Source: M3 sp964637445 (lineage in GTDB: Bacteria > Bacteroidota > Bacteroidia > Bacteroidales > Muribaculaceae). Taken from it: 64,000 nucleotides of DNA. Positions 26,874 to 35,552 of this stretch are shown here, one piece after another. Both the position numbers and the translations under genes were made by a program. Where the stretch lies: assembly GCA_964637445.1 (NCBI GenBank), contig CAZWWS010000001.1:1-64000 (forward strand). Reading direction: 5' to 3'. The notes under the pieces were generated by a model. It was not told where the DNA came from. It did no database searches and was given only the letters and a program-made list of their open reading frames with translations. The number at the start of each line of letters is the position of its first letter. Position 1 is the first letter of the stretch.

Positions 26874-27638
26874 ATGTTTGTCGATACACATACTCATCTT
26901 TATTTAGATGAATTCCGACCATCACCTGAATGTGCTGTGGAGCGTGCTATTGATGCCGGAGTCGATAAATTACTATTTCCCAACGTGGATATATCAACTA
27001 TAGAGCCAATGAAGCATTTACAGTCGCTATTCCCAACTAATATAGCAATGGCGATGGGGCTGCATCCTACGGAAGTAGGGAGTAATTGGCGCGATGATTT
27101 GGCAATAATAAAGAATGAGCAACAGCAATACCCCTATGTAGCGATAGGCGAAATAGGAATAGATTTATATTGGGATAAAACGTATCGAGATGAGCAAATG
27201 ATGGTATTTGCCGAACAAATTCGATGGGCAACAGAACGTAATTTGCCAATAATTATTCATTGTCGAGATGGATTAGCTGAAGTGTTGAGTGTCTTGGATA
27301 ATGCACAGACGATGCCACGAGGTGTTTTTCATAGCTTTGGTGGGTCGGTCGAGGATGTAGAACAAATACGTCGGCGAGGCGATTTTTATTTCGGAATAAA
27401 TGGTATTGTTACGTTTAAAAACTCAAAATTGAGAGATGTTTTACCTACAATCGGATTGGATCGGATTCTTCTTGAAACCGACTCGCCCTATTTAGCGCCT
27501 GTGCCATTCAGAGGAAAACGCAATGAGAGTGCGTATTTGATTCATACAGCGGCATATATCGCAAATTGTTTGAATGTATCTATTGAAGACGTAGCGACGA
27601 CAACAAGTCTGTCGGCTAATAAATTGTTTGGTATTTAG
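26874..27638 (+). CDS. TatD-family metal-dependent hydrolase
   Basis: 254 residues of the TatD amidohydrolase-like family, which includes 3'-exonucleases and D-aminoacyl-tRNA deacylases. Metal ligands: HTHLYLDEF (H6, H8 region) at the N-terminus, the glutamate in AIGEIGIDLYW, the histidine in PIIIHCRDG, HSFGG, and the aspartate in LLETDSPYLAP. Cytoplasmic. The start lies 2 bp after the polyprenyl synthetase stop. The 3' end overlaps the convergent BamA-like gene by four bases. Confidence 0.93.
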   Translation: MFVDTHTHLYLDEFRPSPECAVERAIDAGVDKLLFPNVDISTIEPMKHLQSLFPTNIAMAMGLHPTEVGSNWRDDLAIIKNEQQQYPYVAIGEIGIDLYWDKTYRDEQMMVFAEQIRWATERNLPIIIHCRDGLAEVLSVLDNAQTMPRGVFHSFGGSVEDVEQIRRRGDFYFGINGIVTFKNSKLRDVLPTIGLDRILLETDSPYLAPVPFRGKRNESAYLIHTAAYIANCLNVSIEDVATTTSLSANKLFGI

Positions 27639-28861
27639 AACGCCTCCCCGATAGCGAAAACCAATCCTGAAGTATTTTTGCCAAATCCATAGTCAATACG
27701 AGCATTGACATTGTGCTTAAACTCAAAACGGATACCAACTCCACAATTAAAAAGCCATTCAGGTCGGATATTTTTCTCATGGAGTTCTTTTACTGAGTGA
27801 AAAACAGTTGCTCCACCGCCCCAAACAGTGAAACCCAAACGACGCCATACGTGTTGACGCAGTTCGACTTGAGCCGCTATTTGGTCATTATCCATATATG
27901 ATCCCATATAATATCCGCGCATACGAATACCATCGGAAGCAAGCATTTCTTTCATTGTCCATGGCGTATTGGAACTATTGAGTTTGGTGTACCAATCAAG
28001 TGCTAATACCGATCCTTTCCACATTCCGATATATCCGTTGACTATGAGTGAATGGCCGTAGAATGTTGCCGGAGCATTGCCGAACGGCTTGGCATATAAC
28101 ATGGGCTTAAATGCAATATGCACACCGCGAGTAGGGGTTAATAAATTATCGCGAGTGTCAAATTCAAAAGAAGCACCAATACCGGTGACATAATATTGTG
28201 GTCGTTCTCCCAACAGATATTCAGGATTGTGTATGTTGCGCGCATCGGTGTAATTGGCTCTAAATTGTGCGCCGATGAAAAAATTACGTGTCAATCTATA
28301 GATATATTCTGCTTGAAGATCTATTTGTCGTCGGTCATATTTAGATTTTGGATTTACAGCTGTTTCTTCTGAGGTAATACCCCAAAAATCAAGAGCTTTA
28401 CGATACAACTCTACCTTGTAGCTAAGTCGCGACCTTTGGTCGGGGAAAAGATTGTTCCCTTTGAAGGTTAAGACAAAAAAGCCATTCAACGAGGCATTAA
28501 GAGATACGAACACGTCGCTTGGTTGCTGAATAGAGTCGTTTCTGTCCATGCGATATAGGCCGGTGGCAGCTCCTCCGATGCCAAATCCTGCTTCGCGAGT
28601 GTAGGATGGTGTTATTGCAAAACTTAAGTCGAGTGCTTTTTCATGCGTCCTGTCAACATTTCCTCTCATCAACGATGATAAGTATTTGCGTGCCCATTGA
28701 GGCATACTTCGTAATAATCCTATTGAGTCGGCATATTGTACGTCAGTCTCTTTTATTGCTGTATTTTGAGGGGAGGTGGCAACCTGTAGTGAGTCTACAG
28801 TTTGAGCCATAGAGAGGTGACATGAGAAACCTAAAACAATAAGTAGTGCTAATACTTTCAT
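27635..28861 (-). CDS. BamA/TamA-like outer-membrane beta-barrel protein
   Basis: 408 residues with a signal peptide (MKVLALLIVLGFSCHLSMA). The rest is a beta-barrel of the surface antigen (Omp85/BamA C-terminal) kind: alternating strands such as SYKVELYRKALDFWGI and FEFDTRDNLLTPTRGVHIAF, and the C-terminal INARIDYGFGKNTSGLVF. No POTRA repeats are seen, so it is shorter than BamA and resembles the single-barrel Bacteroidota proteins annotated 'BamA/TamA family outer membrane protein'. Cargo is unknown. An exact promoter match lies at 28901-28931. Confidence 0.85.
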   Translation of the reverse strand: MKVLALLIVLGFSCHLSMAQTVDSLQVATSPQNTAIKETDVQYADSIGLLRSMPQWARKYLSSLMRGNVDRTHEKALDLSFAITPSYTREAGFGIGGAATGLYRMDRNDSIQQPSDVFVSLNASLNGFFVLTFKGNNLFPDQRSRLSYKVELYRKALDFWGITSEETAVNPKSKYDRRQIDLQAEYIYRLTRNFFIGAQFRANYTDARNIHNPEYLLGERPQYYVTGIGASFEFDTRDNLLTPTRGVHIAFKPMLYAKPFGNAPATFYGHSLIVNGYIGMWKGSVLALDWYTKLNSSNTPWTMKEMLASDGIRMRGYYMGSYMDNDQIAAQVELRQHVWRRLGFTVWGGGATVFHSVKELHEKNIRPEWLFNCGVGIRFEFKHNVNARIDYGFGKNTSGLVFAIGEAF

Positions 28862-28900
28862 TAATTATAATAGCAGAAGTAACTATGTTGTATTTGACTG

Positions 28901-28931
28901 CAAAGATACAGATAAAGTAGTGTTTGGCAAA
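28901..28931 (-). promoter_or_regulatory. Bacteroidota-type promoter of the BamA-like gene
   Basis: TTTG (28928-28931), 19-bp spacer, TATCTTTG (28901-28908) on the minus strand. Start near 28894, about 33 nt before the ATG at 28861. Confidence 0.7.
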
Positions 28932-28936
28932 ATAGA

Positions 28937-28966
28937 AAGCCACGTCAATCGTTGTTTGACATGGCT
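28937..28966 (-). terminator. Possible terminator of ftsH
   Basis: AAGCCACGTCAA (28937-28948) pairs with TTGACATGGCTT (28955-28966) apart from one C-A mismatch; loop of 6. It lies 26 bp after the ftsH stop codon. The T-run after it on the minus strand is weak (CTATTTTG). Confidence 0.5.
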
Positions 28967-28991
28967 TATTGGTATTATTTGCAACAAAAAA

Positions 28992-31010
28992 CTACTTTTG
29001 GGGTATTGGCGGCATATTCATCGGTGTATCATCGTTCTCACTTGATGGTACGGGAACATCATTATCGTTATTTTCGCAATTGTCATTGCCCGATTTTTTA
29101 TCTTGACTTTCGCTACAATCATCCTTAGTTGCGAGAATTTCTTCAGTACGCGATGCCCATTTGCGTTTGCCGAAGATATGTTCGACATCTTCGGTATATA
29201 TTACCTCACGAGAGAGCAATACATCTGCTAATTTGTTGTGCCCTTCTGCCAATTCCGAAAGCATTTGCTTGGCTCGTTCATACTGCTCGTTTACTATGCG
29301 AGAAACCTCTTCATCGATTTGTTTTGCGCGTTCCTCACTGTATGGCTTGGAGAAGCCGTATTCTTGACCGGTTGAATCGTAGTAGCTTAAGTTTGGCAAC
29401 TTTTCACTCATGCCGTAATATACGACCATTGCGTATGCCAACTTCGTGGCACGTTCTAAGTCGTTGGCTGCTCCGGTAGATATATGTCCGATAAATAATT
29501 CTTCAGCTGCACGACCTCCCAATAGCGAGCATATTTCGTCAAGCAATGCTTGCGTAGGAGTGATTTGACGCTCTTCTGGTAGATACCATGCCGCACCAAG
29601 CGCTTTGCCACGCGGTACAATTGTCACCTTGATAAGCGGATTTCCGTAGCGTAAATGCCATGATAGGGACGCATGACCGGCTTCATGAATTGCGATAGAG
29701 CGTTTTTCTTCATCGGTAGTAATTTTTGAACGCTTCTCCAATCCTCCTATTATTCGGTCGACTGCATTCATGAAATCTTGACGCTGGACACATTCTTTCT
29801 CTTGACGTGCGGCTATAAGAGCTGCCTCATTACATACGTTTGCAATGTCTGCACCTGAGAATCCCGGCGTTTGTCGCGCTAAAAGATCCACATCGACAGA
29901 GTCATCGGTCTTTATTTTGCGTAGATGCACGTTGAAGATTGCCACTCGGTCATTTAAGTCGGGGAGTTCTACATATATTTGTCGGTCGAAACGTCCGGCT
30001 CTTAATAACGCTTTATCTAAGATGTCGGCACGGTTGGTCGCAGCGAGGATTATGACTCCGCTATTGGCTCCAAAGCCATCCATTTCGGTGAGTAGTTGGT
30101 TTAGGGTATTTTCGCGCTCGTCGTTTGCTCCCATATTGGGGTTCTTGCCACGTGCACGTCCCACGGCATCAATCTCATCGATAAATACGATACATGGTGA
30201 TTTTTCTTTAGCCTGACGGAACAGGTCGCGTACACGCGATGCTCCCACTCCGACGAACATTTCTACGAAGTCTGATCCGGAGAGTGAGAAGAAAGGTACA
30301 TTAGCTTCTCCGGCAACGGCTTTGGCAAGTAGTGTCTTGCCGGTTCCCGGAGGGCCTACCAAAAGGGCGCCTTTAGGAATGCGTCCGCCTAATTCGGTAT
30401 ATCGTTCCGGATTTTTGAGAAACTCTACAATCTCAGCCACTTCTGTTTTTGCTTCCGACAATCCTGCCACATCTTTGAAAGATACTTGCATTGAGCCATC
30501 TTTATCGAATATTTGGGCTTTTGATTTACCAACATTAAATACGCCACCTGCTCCGCCGTCTCGACCGGACATGCGCTTCATAAAGAAAATCCAGAATCCG
30601 ATGAGCAAAAGGATTGGTCCAAAAGTCCAAAGTAGCGACCCAAAATCACTCGCTTTTTCATATTTTACATCGCCTTTGAAAACACCGATTTCTTTCCAAT
30701 GATCGATTTTATCTTGGAGTGTTTCTGCCGGTGGTGTTTTGGTGCGTATTATAGCAGGGGCACCATTGCTATTGGGAAATATTTTGTCGGCAAGAGAGTC
30801 TGAAACGATTGCCGTAGCTTCGTCTTTATTTGAGTAGACCGTAATACTTTTGATGCCGCCTTTCTCAACGTATTCTTCAAATTTAGAATAATCGACTTCT
30901 TGCTCTACATTATTGTTGTCTAAATATACTAATCCGCCAAGAAATACTAACACGATTGCATACATCCAATACATGCTAAATTTGATCGTTTTCTTTTTTT
31001 GTGGTTCCAT
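28992..31010 (-). CDS. ftsH: ATP-dependent zinc metalloprotease FtsH
   Basis: 672-residue inner-membrane AAA+ protease that degrades misfolded membrane proteins and some regulators. Membrane segments flank a periplasmic domain (about residues 14-30 and 125-145). The AAA module has Walker A GPPGTGKT (219-226) and Walker B FIDEID (276-281), and the second region of homology ends near RAGRFDR. The protease site is HEAGH (442-446). The C-terminal tail is acidic and Ser/Pro-rich. It starts 21 bp after rsfS on the same strand. Confidence 0.97.
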   Translation of the reverse strand: MEPQKKKTIKFSMYWMYAIVLVFLGGLVYLDNNNVEQEVDYSKFEEYVEKGGIKSITVYSNKDEATAIVSDSLADKIFPNSNGAPAIIRTKTPPAETLQDKIDHWKEIGVFKGDVKYEKASDFGSLLWTFGPILLLIGFWIFFMKRMSGRDGGAGGVFNVGKSKAQIFDKDGSMQVSFKDVAGLSEAKTEVAEIVEFLKNPERYTELGGRIPKGALLVGPPGTGKTLLAKAVAGEANVPFFSLSGSDFVEMFVGVGASRVRDLFRQAKEKSPCIVFIDEIDAVGRARGKNPNMGANDERENTLNQLLTEMDGFGANSGVIILAATNRADILDKALLRAGRFDRQIYVELPDLNDRVAIFNVHLRKIKTDDSVDVDLLARQTPGFSGADIANVCNEAALIAARQEKECVQRQDFMNAVDRIIGGLEKRSKITTDEEKRSIAIHEAGHASLSWHLRYGNPLIKVTIVPRGKALGAAWYLPEERQITPTQALLDEICSLLGGRAAEELFIGHISTGAANDLERATKLAYAMVVYYGMSEKLPNLSYYDSTGQEYGFSKPYSEERAKQIDEEVSRIVNEQYERAKQMLSELAEGHNKLADVLLSREVIYTEDVEHIFGKRKWASRTEEILATKDDCSESQDKKSGNDNCENNDNDVPVPSSENDDTPMNMPPIPQK

Positions 31011-31031
31011 AAATTCGGTTGTGTGTAGGGT

Positions 31032-31391
31032 TTAATCTAAATCGGGTATCTCTGTTATCGTAGCATCGCTCCACAACTCTTCAAGATTGTAGTATTGACG
31101 TACCTCAGGCAAAAAAATATGTACAAATGTATCACCATAATCGATTACAACCCATTGCGCATTTTGATATCCATCATAGTTATATGGCTTGATTGATGCG
31201 TGCTCTTGCAAATACTCTCTGACACTATCGGCAATTGAAGACACTTGCATCGATGAAGAACCTTCACATATGACAAAATGTTGTGCTGCGGCAGATTCAA
31301 TGGCGGTTAAATCTACGTGGGTGATTTTTTTGCCTTTACGTTCTTGAATACCCTCTGTTATTAGTTGAACTATTTTGTTGTTATTTATCAT
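31032..31391 (-). CDS. rsfS: Ribosomal silencing factor RsfS
   Basis: 119 residues of the RsfS/Iojap family, which binds uL14 on the large ribosomal subunit and blocks subunit joining in starvation. Typical features are DLTAIESAAAQHFVICEGSS near residues 26-46, YDGYQNAQWVVIDYGD and VHIFLPEVRQYYNLEELW. Length is normal. It is followed by ftsH, an order frequent in Bacteroidota. Confidence 0.95.
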   Translation of the reverse strand: MINNNKIVQLITEGIQERKGKKITHVDLTAIESAAAQHFVICEGSSSMQVSSIADSVREYLQEHASIKPYNYDGYQNAQWVVIDYGDTFVHIFLPEVRQYYNLEELWSDATITEIPDLD

Positions 31392-31413
31392 CTAATTTAT
31401 TCGAATATAGTTA

Positions 31414-31421
31414 CAAATATA
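31414..31421 (-). promoter_or_regulatory. -7 box of the rsfS-ftsH promoter
   Basis: TATATTTG on the minus strand matches TAnnTTTG; start near 31407, 16 nt before the rsfS ATG. No -33 TTTG at the expected place. Confidence 0.45.
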
Positions 31422-31519
31422 GATATTTTTATTGCTTAAACCATTGAGTTTTTTAATTGTTTGCTGAATTAATAACAATTTTTTTCACTCAATAGGTAGT
31501 GGCCAATATTTTTTTTGTT

Positions 31520-32773
31520 TTATTCATATCGTATTGCTGTTGCCGGGGAAATCTTGGAAACGAGTCTTGCCGGAAGTAGCAACATTGTGTAAGATGCAAT
31601 AATTATGCCAAAGTTAAGCAATATGATATATAACCAATTAATTTCTATAGGGACATAATCAATATAATAGGCTTCCGGATCAAGAGATACAAGATGCAAC
31701 TCGCTTTGTATGAGTACAAAGCCAAGCCCTATTATATTTCCGATAATCAAACCTACGACAACCAACCGCTCTGCCAGATATACGAATATACGGCTTATCT
31801 GCTTATCGGTGGCTCCCATAGCTTTCATGATGCCAATGGTATTTACTCGTTCAAGGATAAGTATAAACAAGCACGACACCAATGTGAATCCGGAAACCAG
31901 AGCCATAAGTATTAGAATTACGACGACATTAGTGTCTAATAATGCAAGCCAATTAAAATATATCATTCCTGTGCGATGCACGTTGTCGACAGTATATAGT
32001 TTTGCGAGGCATCCATTATAGCAAGCTTTTGCGAGGGCTTCTTGTAGTTTGTATGTGGCGGAGTCGATGTCGTCTGTATCGGCTATGCGAAGTTCAATTC
32101 GAGTTCCCAAAGTAGACTCTACATTATGCAAACCTTGAATCAACGCAATTGAGCTATAAGCATAAATATTATCGTAATCAGAAAAATGAGTGTCGTAAAT
32201 GCCTGCAATCTCAAGTTTTCTCGCTCGAATGTTATTGTCGTGAAAAAAATAGACGTTAATTTTATCGTGAAGCTTTAACCCTAAAGCAGAGGCTGTTGAT
32301 TGAGAAATTACAATCTGATTTTTTGTGGATTCATCCTTGTAATTCGGAATTTCGCCAATGGTAAGGTTGTTTCGCAAAAATGACCAATCGAAACTATCGG
32401 CCACACCGCGTAATACTATCCCTTTGAAATTTTCATCGGTTTTTAGCATTCCGGGTTGGTCGAACGTGATAGTGAGCTGTTCGATCGGTAAAGTGGAGGT
32501 AATTATGTCATGTAGCGTGTCTGTCAGATTGATTAGAGTTCCATCGTCTCCATCACCATATCCATCTGTGGGATTGACTGTAATATGAGCGTCAAATCCC
32601 ATTACTTTATTGCGTATTTCGTGCTTAAAACCCAACACGATGCATATCGATAGCATCATTATCGTTAAAGCCAATGCAATGCCGATTATGGCGATATATA
32701 CGCTTGGAGATGTGCCTTTCCCGTTTTCTCTGTTCAGATTTAGTCGACGGGATATAAACAACTCTAATTTCAT
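31520..32773 (-). CDS. FtsX-like ABC transporter permease (LolC/E type)
   Basis: 417 residues with the MacB/FtsX permease layout: one N-terminal membrane segment (residues 25-50), a periplasmic domain of about 200 residues, and three C-terminal membrane segments (about 275-300, 320-350, 375-400). LolC/E proteins extract lipoproteins from the inner membrane; MacB-type proteins drive efflux. No cognate ATPase gene is adjacent. It overlaps the aminotransferase gene by four bases (ATGA). A lipoprotein-release role is the usual annotation but is not proven by sequence. Confidence 0.85.
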   Translation of the reverse strand: MKLELFISRRLNLNRENGKGTSPSVYIAIIGIALALTIMMLSICIVLGFKHEIRNKVMGFDAHITVNPTDGYGDGDDGTLINLTDTLHDIITSTLPIEQLTITFDQPGMLKTDENFKGIVLRGVADSFDWSFLRNNLTIGEIPNYKDESTKNQIVISQSTASALGLKLHDKINVYFFHDNNIRARKLEIAGIYDTHFSDYDNIYAYSSIALIQGLHNVESTLGTRIELRIADTDDIDSATYKLQEALAKACYNGCLAKLYTVDNVHRTGMIYFNWLALLDTNVVVILILMALVSGFTLVSCLFILILERVNTIGIMKAMGATDKQISRIFVYLAERLVVVGLIIGNIIGLGFVLIQSELHLVSLDPEAYYIDYVPIEINWLYIILLNFGIIIASYTMLLLPARLVSKISPATAIRYE

Positions 32774-33969
32774 AGAGCACGCCCGGGATAGGCTTCGAGT
32801 GCCTTTGCCAATACTTTCAAAGCTTTAGACAAATCGTCTTTCTTTAATACATAGGCCATACGTACCTCATTTTTACCAACGCCTGCAGTAGTGTAGAAGC
32901 CTGATGCGGGAGCCATAAATATGGTTTGTCCTTCATATTCAAATTCTTTGAGACACCATTCGCAGAATTTGTCGGCGTCATCCACCGGAAGTTTTACTAC
33001 CGTATAGAATGCGCCCATTGGAATAGGGGAGTAGCATCCGGGGATTTTATTTAACCCGTCTATCAAATATTTGCGACGCTCTACATATTCGTTATAGGTC
33101 ATAAGCATATAGTCCGACGGAGCATCGATAGACGCTTCTGCAACTATTTGTCCTAACAAAGGGGGGCTTAGGCGAGCTTGGCAAAACTTCATTACGTTTT
33201 TCTTAAGCTCTTTGTGCTTAGTGATGATTGCGCCGATACGTATTCCACATTCGCTATATCGCTTTGATACAGAATCGATAAGTACTACTTGCTCTTCGAT
33301 ACCTTTTAGATGGAATGCTGAGATATAAGGAGCTCCGGTATAGCAAAATTCACGATACACTTCGTCTGAGTACAAGAATAAATCATATTTCTTCACAATG
33401 TCGCGAAGCTGATTCATTTCTTTCTGGGTATACAAATAGCCTGTGGGGTTGTTGGGGTTGCATATCAATATCCCCTTAGTCTTTTCTGTAATAAGTTCCT
33501 CAAATTTTTCTACAGGGGGGAGAGCAAAACCTTCTTCGATGCTTGATGATACTGTGACAATTTTTGCTCCGGCAGATATGGCAAATGCCATATAATTGGC
33601 ATACGCCGGCTCCGGAACAATAATCTCATCGCCCGGATCAAGAGTAGCCATAAATGCAAACAATACAGCTTCCGAACCTCCGGTGGTGACAATAATGTCA
33701 TCAACATCAACATCGATATTAAATCGCTTATAGTAGACTTGTAGCTTTTGGCGTAAAGAAAGCAGACCATCCGATGGACTATATTCCAATATCTTTCTGT
33801 CTATATTACGCAGTGCATCAAGAGCTATTTCGGGTGTCGGTATATCCGGTTGTCCAATGTTAAGATGATACACCTTCACTCCGCGAGCTTTTGCTTCGTT
33901 TGAAAGCGGAACTAATTTTCTGATAGGAGAAGCCGGCATTATTTTGCCTCGTTCTGATATATTTGGCAT
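32770..33969 (-). CDS. PLP-dependent aminotransferase, class I/II (aspartate aminotransferase-like)
   Basis: 399 residues, fold type I. The PLP lysine is K236 in DSVSKRYSECGIRIG. Other conserved elements are the N-terminal VYHLNIGQPDIPTP, the TGGSEAV cofactor loop, NPNNPTGYLY and YSDEVYREF. Cytoplasmic. The specific amino acid is not evident; aspartate is a common annotation for this branch. It is the first gene of a pair with the FtsX-like permease; a -7 box lies at 33999-34006. Confidence 0.92.
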   Translation of the reverse strand: MPNISERGKIMPASPIRKLVPLSNEAKARGVKVYHLNIGQPDIPTPEIALDALRNIDRKILEYSPSDGLLSLRQKLQVYYKRFNIDVDVDDIIVTTGGSEAVLFAFMATLDPGDEIIVPEPAYANYMAFAISAGAKIVTVSSSIEEGFALPPVEKFEELITEKTKGILICNPNNPTGYLYTQKEMNQLRDIVKKYDLFLYSDEVYREFCYTGAPYISAFHLKGIEEQVVLIDSVSKRYSECGIRIGAIITKHKELKKNVMKFCQARLSPPLLGQIVAEASIDAPSDYMLMTYNEYVERRKYLIDGLNKIPGCYSPIPMGAFYTVVKLPVDDADKFCEWCLKEFEYEGQTIFMAPASGFYTTAGVGKNEVRMAYVLKKDDLSKALKVLAKALEAYPGRAL

Positions 33970-33998
33970 ATTATGTTCGTAAATTTGAAATATGTCTG

Positions 33999-34006
33999 CA
34001 AAATTA
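33999..34006 (-). promoter_or_regulatory. -7 box of the aminotransferase promoter
   Basis: TAATTTTG on the minus strand; start near 33992, 23 nt before the ATG at 33969. The -33 region shows no TTTG. Confidence 0.45.
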
Positions 34007-34081
34007 CTACATTTAACATCAATATAAAAGCACTTGCTCGAAAATTTTGTAAAATATCTCGTAAAAAAGTATGTGTTGCGC

Positions 34082-35446
34082 TTATTTGTTGATGAATGCT
34101 TTGCCTGCCCATTTTAGGCTATGCCATCGGCGAGTGAAGATGTATCCGCGTATATTTTCATCAATGGCAAACATAGCCCACATGCCACAAATACCTAATG
34201 CGAATGGGATTCCTACGATATAGGCTCCGATTACTGCTACGCTCCACATGACAACGACTCCAACAATAAATGGGAAATTGACATCTCCGGTGGCGCGTAG
34301 CGCATTGACTGCAAATATATTGATTGCTCTGCCAAACTCTAATGGTATGTCTATTAGTAATATAGTGGTGCCTAAAGTGATGATTTCGGGGTTGTGGGTC
34401 AACCAATTGAATATCAATGGACCAAAACCGGCGATGATCAGCGATAGGGTAAGGGTGATGGCAATGGCAAGTCTCATTACTATTTTACCCATTAGGTAGG
34501 CGCCTTTGGTATGTTGGCTGCCGACTAAATGTCCGATTAGAATAGCTCCTCCTTGTGAAATCGATATGCAAAACAAGTAACTAAACATGACAATGTTGAC
34601 ACAATAAGTGCGTGTAGCTAATGCTTCCATTCCAAGCATATTAATGAAGTAGGTGATGACCATCTGAGAGGAACTATATGAAATTTGTTCTCCGGCAGAA
34701 GGTAGCCCTATGTGGAGAAGATTGCGTAGTTCTTTATACGGAAAATGGTGAAATATGGATATTGGAAATTTGTGAATGGTTGTCTTGAATAAGAAAAATA
34801 ATAGGAGTAGCATTGCTATGCCTCTACTGACAACAGTTGATATGGCGGCTCCTTCAGTTCCTAATGCCGGCATTCCAAATTCACCAAATATAAGGGCATA
34901 GTTACCAAAAATATTGATTACATTGACAATCGCAGATACTATCATTGGGTATATTGCATGGTCGGCGGCTCGGAGAGTTGCGGATATAGTAAGTGAAATA
35001 GCTTGGCAAAATGCAAATGCGCCGACTATGCGCATATATATGGAGCCCTCTTTCATCATTTCGCCGTCTAATCCCATTGCCGAAAGGATTATATCATTCC
35101 TCAAATATAAAAATACGCTAATGCTCACTCCTATTATGAGGTTAAATAATAGTGCGATACCAACGACTATTCTCATACGATCGTATCGCTTGGCTCCAAG
35201 ATATTGGCTGCAGAGAACAGAGGTCCCGAGGTTTATAACCTCAAACACGAGGAAGCATAGCATTATGATTTGATTGACAACACCAACAGCTGCCACACTT
35301 GCATCGCTATGTCGACTAAGCATGATGGTATCAACGGCTCCGAGCATCATGATGAGCAGGGTTTCGATGAAAATTGGAATAGCGAGATGTGCTAATCTTT
35401 TAAGCAATGTAGATGATGGTTGTTGAGTTGCCGTTTGGGGTGTCAT
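34082..35446 (-). CDS. MATE-family efflux transporter
   Basis: 454 residues with twelve predicted membrane segments in two similar halves, the MATE fold: LAIPIFIETLLIMMLGAVDTI at the start (NorM-like) and the matching segment with IGLPSAGEQISYSSSQMVIT in the second half. It would export cationic drugs or metabolites using H+ or Na+. Substrate unknown. It is transcribed divergently from the DUF6377 gene, with overlapping promoter regions in the 106-bp gap. Confidence 0.93.
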   Translation of the reverse strand: MTPQTATQQPSSTLLKRLAHLAIPIFIETLLIMMLGAVDTIMLSRHSDASVAAVGVVNQIIMLCFLVFEVINLGTSVLCSQYLGAKRYDRMRIVVGIALLFNLIIGVSISVFLYLRNDIILSAMGLDGEMMKEGSIYMRIVGAFAFCQAISLTISATLRAADHAIYPMIVSAIVNVINIFGNYALIFGEFGMPALGTEGAAISTVVSRGIAMLLLLFFLFKTTIHKFPISIFHHFPYKELRNLLHIGLPSAGEQISYSSSQMVITYFINMLGMEALATRTYCVNIVMFSYLFCISISQGGAILIGHLVGSQHTKGAYLMGKIVMRLAIAITLTLSLIIAGFGPLIFNWLTHNPEIITLGTTILLIDIPLEFGRAINIFAVNALRATGDVNFPFIVGVVVMWSVAVIGAYIVGIPFALGICGMWAMFAIDENIRGYIFTRRWHSLKWAGKAFINK

Positions 35447-35483
35447 ATTACTGAATTTGATGCAGACTCGGATAATAATCGTG

Positions 35484-35491
35484 CAAAGGTA
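35484..35491 (-). promoter_or_regulatory. -7 box of the MATE gene promoter
   Basis: TACCTTTG on the minus strand; start near 35477, 31 nt before the ATG at 35446. It lies immediately upstream of the -33 box of the divergent promoter at 35499-35530, so the two probably compete. Confidence 0.5.
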
Positions 35492-35498
35492 GCTAATT

Positions 35499-35530
35499 TT
35501 TGTTGAGGAGGGAAATTTTGTTTACCTTTG
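35499..35530 (+). promoter_or_regulatory. Bacteroidota-type promoter of the DUF6377 gene
   Basis: TTTG (35499-35502), 20-bp spacer, TACCTTTG (35523-35530). Start near 35537, 16 nt before the ATG at 35553. Confidence 0.65.
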
Positions 35531-35552
35531 TGGTAACTAATTAGTAAGATTA